DNA from: Betaproteobacteria bacterium
Lineage (GTDB): Bacteria; Pseudomonadota; Gammaproteobacteria; Burkholderiales; Burkholderiaceae_D
DNA: 9,149 bases
Assembly: GCA_015655165.1 (NCBI GenBank)
Contig: JAATFN010000082.1
Coordinates: 1 to 9,149 of the forward strand
Reading direction: 5' to 3'
The stretch's first letter is position 1. The number at the start of each line of letters is the position of its first letter. Positions 5,317 through 9,149 of this stretch are shown here, one piece after another. Below the pieces are notes generated by a model. The model made no database searches, had not been told where the DNA came from, and saw only the letters and a list, made by a program, of their open reading frames with translations. Both the position numbers and the translations under genes were made by a program.

Positions 5317-5334
5317 TGTCAAAAAATATTGACG
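5317..5334. promoter_or_regulatory. Operator candidate 4: TGTCA-N8-TGACG over the transporter -35
   Basis: TGTCAAAAAATATTGACG is a degenerate copy of the dyad with the same 8-bp spacer, starting 86 bp after candidate 3. Its right half overlaps the TTGACG -35 element of the transporter promoter, and its left half reads TTGACA on the other strand. Binding here should interfere directly with RNA polymerase. Confidence 0.58.
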
Positions 5335-5357
5335 TAGAATTGGTGCTACTTTATATT
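5329..5357 (+). promoter_or_regulatory. Sigma-70-type promoter of the ABC transporter operon
   Basis: TTGACG (5329-5334) and TATATT (5352-5357) are each five of six to consensus and are separated by the optimal 17 bp. Transcription would start near 5364, giving a short leader before the binding-protein gene. The -35 lies inside operator candidate 4. Confidence 0.75.
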
Positions 5358-5400
5358 CGCAAGCATATAGTTTTTTTCTGAAATTTCCGAGAAGGTTGTG

Positions 5401-6576
5401 ATGATGAAGCGAATAATTGTAGCGTCTACTATTGCATTATCTGTATTTGCAACGAATGCATCTGCCGAGCCATTGAAAATTGGTGCAATTTTGCCATTGA
5501 GCGGATCGAATGCGCAGTTTGGTGCAAATGCGCGTAATGGTATGGACATGGCATTGGCAGAAATTAATGCCAAGCGTGCAGATTCAGACAAAGTCGAAGT
5601 TATTTATGCCGATGTACCAGCGCCTAATGCAGCAGCATCGGCAGTACAACGACTGGTTAGTCAAAACAAGGTGTCTGGCATGATTGGCGCATTTGTCAGT
5701 TCCGTCACATTGGCAGCATCTGAGGCGACAGAACGTCTTGGTATTCCAATGATTACGCATTCGTTTGCAGATCAGGTAACAGATCGCGGTTATAAATATA
5801 TTTTCCAGGTTTCACCAAAGGCATCTACTTTTGGCGAGAAACAATTGGGTTATGCACTTGAAATGGCGAAATTGTCCGGAGAAAAACTGGACAAAATTGC
5901 CATTTTCTATGAAGACACCGCATATGGAACAGCGCAGGCAGAAGGGATAAGGAAAGCAGCACAGAAAGCCGGTGTGAAATTGGTGATTGACGATGCATAT
6001 CCATTGGGGATTACAGATGTTTCACCATTGATTAATAAATTGCGCCGTTCCGATGCACAACTGGTTTTCCCAATTTCCTATTTTAATGATGCCATTCTTA
6101 TTATCCGGGCAATGAAACAGCAAAAAATCGACTTGCCGATTGTCGGTGGTGCTGCCGGTTATATTATTCCTGACTTCCAAAAGGCGTTGGGTAAAGATGT
6201 GAATGACGTGTTTTCTATTGCACCTGCAAACTATGATGCCATTCCGGAACTGGCCGCAAAATACAAAGCCAAATATGGCACATTCATGACACATGAAGCC
6301 ATTATGTATGGCGCAGCTCTGGAACATATGGTTGTTGCTGCTACAAAAGCAAAAACAACCAATCCTGAAAAATTGCGTGATGCGGTTGCCGGTTTGAAAT
6401 ACTGCGAAGGATTTTCGAAAGGTATTCCTGGTGGATGCACTGCCTTTGATGCAAAAGGTTTGTCTTCAACAGCTTATCCGACTTTTGTGCAATGGCATGG
6501 TACAGAACTTGTCACTGTATATCCAAAATCCGATGCGACAGCACCAGCGCACTGGCGCGGTAAAGATATCAAATAA
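5401..6576 (+). CDS. Periplasmic substrate-binding protein of a HAAT/branched-chain amino acid-type ABC transporter
   Basis: About 391 residues of the periplasmic-binding-protein type I (LivJ/AmiC-like, Peripla_BP_6) family. A signal peptide is clear: basic MMKR, a hydrophobic core IIVASTIALSVFA, and a cleavage site after ASA (residue 22). The mature protein opens LKIGAILPLSGSNAQFGANA, the typical first strand and ligand loop. The mature protein seems to have only two cysteines (about 335 and 346), near the C-terminus, which could form a disulfide. Three starts are possible: GTG 5398, ATG 5401 and ATG 5404. GAGAAGG (5389-5395) is too close to the GTG and suits either ATG; I chose 5401. The family binds branched-chain or other amino acids, amides, urea or aromatic compounds. 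Substrate is not readable; shared operators with the aldoxime dehydratase suggest an aldoxime, nitrile, amide or their precursor. It is the first gene of the operon. Confidence 0.9.
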   Translation: MMKRIIVASTIALSVFATNASAEPLKIGAILPLSGSNAQFGANARNGMDMALAEINAKRADSDKVEVIYADVPAPNAAASAVQRLVSQNKVSGMIGAFVSSVTLAASEATERLGIPMITHSFADQVTDRGYKYIFQVSPKASTFGEKQLGYALEMAKLSGEKLDKIAIFYEDTAYGTAQAEGIRKAAQKAGVKLVIDDAYPLGITDVSPLINKLRRSDAQLVFPISYFNDAILIIRAMKQQKIDLPIVGGAAGYIIPDFQKALGKDVNDVFSIAPANYDAIPELAAKYKAKYGTFMTHEAIMYGAALEHMVVAATKAKTTNPEKLRDAVAGLKYCEGFSKGIPGGCTAFDAKGLSSTAYPTFVQWHGTELVTVYPKSDATAPAHWRGKDIK

Positions 6577-6602
6577 TCGGTATTCATAGTTTGGGAATAT
6601 AC

Positions 6603-7466
6603 ATGAGTGCATTTTTGCAATCCCTAGTGGATGGGATTCTGATTGGTGGGGTCTACGGAGTTATTTCCGTAGGGCTTTCTTTGGTCTTTGGCGTGTTGCG
6701 GATAGTCAATTTTGCACAAGCTGAATTTTTAATGATAGGAATGTATGCAGCCTGGTTTGCATCTACCCATTTTGGTCTGGATCCCATTCTGGGCGCTTTC
6801 TTATCACTTGCTGCAGGTTTTTCTCTGGGATTTTTATGTCACTGGTTTCTTGTCAGTAAAGTCATTGATGCACCACATGTAGCGCAGATATTTTTGACAG
6901 TGGGTTTGTTGGCCGTTCTGGAGAATGGGGCATTGATGTTATTTGGTGCCGATTTCAGAACAGTTGTCACCCCATATCAAATGAGTGCGTTGGAAATCGG
7001 GCCATTATTTATTTCGGTGCCGTATCTGATTGCATTCTCGATGGCTATTATTGTCTGTCTTTTGCTGTGGTTGTTACTGACAAAAACATGGATTGGCAGA
7101 GCAATCCGGGCTACTTCTCAAAATGCAATGGCTGCAACGTTGTTTGGTATTGATACAAAAGTTGTCTATGCCATTGCTTTTGGTTTAGGTACGGGATTAA
7201 CGGCATTTGGTGGTGGCATTATTCTGCCGTATTCATCGGTGAGTCCGACGGCAGGTGCACAGTTTGTGACATTGATGTTCACAGTTGTTGTGCTGGGTGG
7301 ATTAGGTAGTGTGATGGGTGCATTAGTGGGCGGTCTTGTCGTTGGCATTGTGCAGTCGTTATCCGCACTAGTGATGCCGATTCAGATGCAAAACCTTGTG
7401 CTGTTCGTATTCTTTATTATTTTGCTTGCATTTAAGCCACAAGGACTTCTTGGATCTAGAAAATGA
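6603..7466 (+). CDS. livH: LivH-type ABC transporter permease
   Basis: A 287-residue inner-membrane permease with about eight transmembrane segments. It shows the LivH hallmarks: LVDGILIGGVYGVISVGLSL and FGVLRIVNFAQAEFLMIGMY near the N-terminus, the cytoplasmic ATPase-contact loop GRAIRATSQNAMAATLFGI in the second half, and TVVVLGGLGSVMGALVGGLV near the end. I set the start at ATG 6603, with GGGAA (6593-6597) spaced 5 nt before it; a TTG twelve bases upstream in frame overlaps that site and is unlikely. It follows the binding-protein gene by 26 bases and overlaps the next permease by 4 nt (ATGA), so the pair is translationally coupled. It forms the membrane channel with LivM. Confidence 0.93.
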   Translation: MSAFLQSLVDGILIGGVYGVISVGLSLVFGVLRIVNFAQAEFLMIGMYAAWFASTHFGLDPILGAFLSLAAGFSLGFLCHWFLVSKVIDAPHVAQIFLTVGLLAVLENGALMLFGADFRTVVTPYQMSALEIGPLFISVPYLIAFSMAIIVCLLLWLLLTKTWIGRAIRATSQNAMAATLFGIDTKVVYAIAFGLGTGLTAFGGGIILPYSSVSPTAGAQFVTLMFTVVVLGGLGSVMGALVGGLVVGIVQSLSALVMPIQMQNLVLFVFFIILLAFKPQGLLGSRK

Positions 7467-8425
7467 AAAATTCACTTATCATCATTTTTTCGATTGCCGC
7501 ATTGTGTCTGATATTGGGTTTATTGCTTGATCCATCTGGATACGCTGTCAGAGTAATCTGTTTAATCTTGCTGGCGGCGTCTTTAGGGCAATGCTGGAAT
7601 ATTGTCGGTGGATTGGCCAATCAGATTTCATTGGGGCATGCTGCCTTTTTTGGTATCGGGGCATACACAACGACAATTCTGCAAATCCGTTTTGGAATTT
7701 CGCCATGGATCGGCATGCCTGTTGCCATTGTATTGGCATCATTGGCGGCATTGTTGATTTCCTTACCGACTATGCGGCTTAAAGGGTCTTATTATGCCTT
7801 GGCAACTTTGGCATTCGGAGAAGCATGTAACATCATTGCAACGTCGATGTCGAAAATTACAGGTGGACCACAAGGCGTGTCGATTCCTTTCATTGGCGAC
7901 TCTTGGGCAATGATGCAATTCCGTCATCCTGGTAGCTATATTCCTTTGTTTGTTGCTTTCTTTGTATTGGTATGTCTGGTCTATGTCACCATGTCTGGTG
8001 GACGGTTTGGTTATTTTCTGCGGGCAATCCGTGAGGATGAGAATGCTGCGGAAATGTCCGGTGTCAATACACTCAAAGTCAAGTTAATCGGTAGCATGGT
8101 CTCTGCTTCATTGACGGCCATTGCCGGTATATTGTTTGCACAATTTGTCTTCTTTTTTGATCCTGGTAGTGTCTTTAGTTTGACAGGGATCTCGATTCGC
8201 GCTGCATTAATTGCCATTGTCGGCGGTGTTGGTCTGATGGCAGGCCCTATTTTAGGAGCAATATTTGTTGTGCTTGTCGAAGAAATACTGAATGCCTATT
8301 TTTCTAATCAAGCTGCGGGCGTTGCACCATTTATTTTTGGTGTTGTATTGATCGCTATTGTGTTAGTCAGGCCTAAGGGGATTGCCTCGTTTTTTCAATT
8401 CAAATCCAAGAGCGGAGGGCAGTAA
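7463..8425 (+). CDS. livM: LivM-type ABC transporter permease
   Basis: A 320-residue inner-membrane permease with about nine or ten hydrophobic segments. LivM signatures are present: [20 protein letters not shown] and GIGAYTT (about residues 44-70), [20 protein letters not shown] (about 102-121), the ATPase-contact loop [20 protein letters not shown] (about 183-202) and [14 protein letters not shown] further on. It starts inside the stop codon of livH (ATGA overlap at 7463-7466) with only a weak GGA upstream, so translation probably depends on coupling. Its stop shares one base with the start of the ATPase gene. It pairs with LivH to make the transmembrane channel. Confidence 0.93.
   Translation: MKNSLIIIFSIAALCLILGLLLDPSGYAVRVICLILLAASLGQCWNIVGGLANQISLGHAAFFGIGAYTTTILQIRFGISPWIGMPVAIVLASLAALLISLPTMRLKGSYYALATLAFGEACNIIATSMSKITGGPQGVSIPFIGDSWAMMQFRHPGSYIPLFVAFFVLVCLVYVTMSGGRFGYFLRAIREDENAAEMSGVNTLKVKLIGSMVSASLTAIAGILFAQFVFFFDPGSVFSLTGISIRAALIAIVGGVGLMAGPILGAIFVVLVEEILNAYFSNQAAGVAPFIFGVVLIAIVLVRPKGIASFFQFKSKSGGQ
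8414..8419 (+). promoter_or_regulatory. Strong ribosome binding site of livG
   Basis: GGAGGG ends 5 nt before the livG ATG and lies within the final codons of livM. It is the strongest ribosome binding site of the operon and fixes the livG start at 8425, giving a TAATG stop-start overlap. Confidence 0.8.
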
Positions 8426-9149
8426 TGGAACAATTACGCGCTTGCGGCCTAACGGTTAAGTTTGGTGGACTAACAGCAGTAAATGATGTGAGTTTTACGC
8501 TCAACAAGGGGGAAATTGTCGGTCTAATCGGGCCCAATGGGGCCGGTAAAACGACCTTGTTTAGTTCGTTGGTTGGTCTGCAACGTTTATCTTCGGGTGA
8601 GATTTATCTCGAAGGAAAACGCATCGATGGTAAACGACCACATGTCATTGCAAAAGCCGGGATGACAAAAACATTCCAGAATACGGCGTTATTTCCAGGC
8701 ATGTCATTGTTGGATAATGTGATGACTGCTGCATTGTTGCGCAACAATGTGGACGAAGCCAAAAAATTGGCACTGCTTTGTATTGAACAAGTTGGTCTGG
8801 GAAATGTCGCGCTGATGAATGTTGATGATATGACATTCCCGCAAAAGGCATTGGGAGAAGTAGCTCGTGCATTGGCAATCAAGCCAAAAATTTTATTGTT
8901 GGATGAAGTGATGGCTGCATTGACTCCGCTTGAGATGGATCAGGTGATGGGTACATTGAGAACGTTGCGTAATAGAACCGGATTAACAATGATTGTGGTG
9001 GAGCATCACATGCGGGCCATCATGCGATTAAGCGAGCGTTTACTTGTGTTAAATTTTGGGCAGTTGATTGCTGATGGTACGCCAGAAAAAGTCTCCGGAG
9101 ATAAACGTGTGATCGAGGCATATTTAGGGAGCGAACATGCTCAAATTGA
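8425..9149 (+). CDS. livG: LivG-type ABC transporter ATPase (partial at the window end)
   Basis: At least 241 residues of the cytoplasmic ATPase; the stop is not reached in the window but must be close, as LivG proteins are about 240-260 residues. Walker [10 protein letters not shown] is at 36-44, the Q-loop glutamine at 85 (TFQNTALF), Walker B ILLLDE at 156-161 with the catalytic glutamate, and the H-loop histidine at 194 (VVEHHM). The ABC signature is unusual: where LSGGQ-like or LSYGQQR is expected, the protein has [15 protein letters not shown] (136-150). A degenerate signature is known in part of the LivG family, so the protein is probably active, perhaps with the second ATPase providing the canonical site. 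The next gene starts inside its last codons. Confidence 0.92.
   Translation, partial: MEQLRACGLTVKFGGLTAVNDVSFTLNKGEIVGLIGPNGAGKTTLFSSLVGLQRLSSGEIYLEGKRIDGKRPHVIAKAGMTKTFQNTALFPGMSLLDNVMTAALLRNNVDEAKKLALLCIEQVGLGNVALMNVDDMTFPQKALGEVARALAIKPKILLLDEVMAALTPLEMDQVMGTLRTLRNRTGLTMIVVEHHMRAIMRLSERLLVLNFGQLIADGTPEKVSGDKRVIEAYLGSEHAQI
9137..9149 (+). CDS. livF: Start of a second ABC ATPase gene, LivF-type (partial, 4 codons)
   Basis: ATG CTC AAA TTG begins at 9137, preceded by GGGAG (9127-9131) with 5-nt spacing. MLKL is a common beginning for LivF proteins, and livF normally follows livG. Only thirteen bases are visible, so the assignment rests on gene order and the ribosome binding site. It overlaps the end of livG in another frame. 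Confidence 0.55.

Larger units (their letters stand above)
5212..5400. promoter_or_regulatory. Divergent control region between regulator and ABC transporter
   Basis: A 189-bp, strongly AT-rich intergenic region holding two palindromes of the same family at 5231-5248 and 5317-5334. The plus-strand promoter is convincing (see 5329-5357). On the minus strand a TATACT (5281-5276) with TTTAAA 16 bp upstream could drive the regulator gene; alternatively TTGACA (5322-5317) with TAAAAT after 15 bp. In either case the 5231-5248 palindrome would sit downstream of the start site, consistent with autorepression. Confidence 0.6.

Noticed and set aside
5371..5377. T7 tract before the binding-protein gene as a possible terminator or attenuator.
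   Set aside because: No stable stem precedes it on the plus strand; it is probably only part of an AT-rich leader.
6591..6602. TTG 6591 as the start of livH.
   Set aside because: It would overlap the GGGAA ribosome binding site that is ideally spaced for the ATG at 6603, and the extra residues do not match the family N-terminus.
1..9149. Search by eye for tRNA or rRNA genes, insertion sequences, integrases, CRISPR repeats or toxin-antitoxin pairs.
   Set aside because: Nothing convincing was seen; all substantial coding regions are accounted for by the listed genes.

Overview
The window looks like a chromosomal segment of a moderately AT-rich Gram-negative proteobacterium. The evidence is Shine-Dalgarno-led genes, a periplasmic binding protein with a Sec signal peptide, a proteobacterial-style ribosome-mediated attenuator, and an LrgA/LrgB pair with a divergent LysR regulator. 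A betaproteobacterium is my best guess, but this is not proven. I saw no rRNA, tRNA, insertion sequence or CRISPR array.

Left block (1-1825). A minus-strand lrgA-lrgB holin/antiholin-like operon (lrgB cut by the window edge) faces a plus-strand LysR-type regulator across a 90-bp divergent promoter region. This is the usual CidR/LrgAB-type layout. An 11-14 bp perfect hairpin overlaps the end of the LysR gene and separates it from convergent trpS.

Middle block (1842-3111). On the minus strand lies trpS, a tryptophanyl-tRNA synthetase of the HxGH type. Its leader carries a complete Trp attenuator: an extended -10 promoter, an 18-residue leader peptide with tandem Trp codons, a 1:2 pause hairpin, a possible 2:3 antiterminator and an intrinsic 3:4 terminator with a U6 tract just before the trpS ribosome binding site. 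The synthetase therefore appears to be switched on by Trp starvation or failure to charge tRNA-Trp.

Right block (3167-9149). A heme-containing aldoxime dehydratase gene (plus) converges on a TrmB-like winged-helix regulator (minus). The regulator diverges from a five-gene-type branched-chain amino acid/amide (HAAT) ABC transporter operon: binding protein, two permeases, an ATPase, and the first codons of a second ATPase. An 18-bp palindrome, TGTCG-N8-CGACA, occurs twice upstream of the dehydratase and twice between the regulator and the transporter, with nearly equal spacing (85 and 86 bp). One copy overlaps the -35 element of a good transporter promoter. I infer one regulon in which the TrmB-like protein controls itself, the aldoxime-to-nitrile enzyme and an uptake system, probably for an aldoxime or a related nitrogen compound. 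Nitrile-hydrolysing enzymes are not in the window and could lie beyond the transporter.
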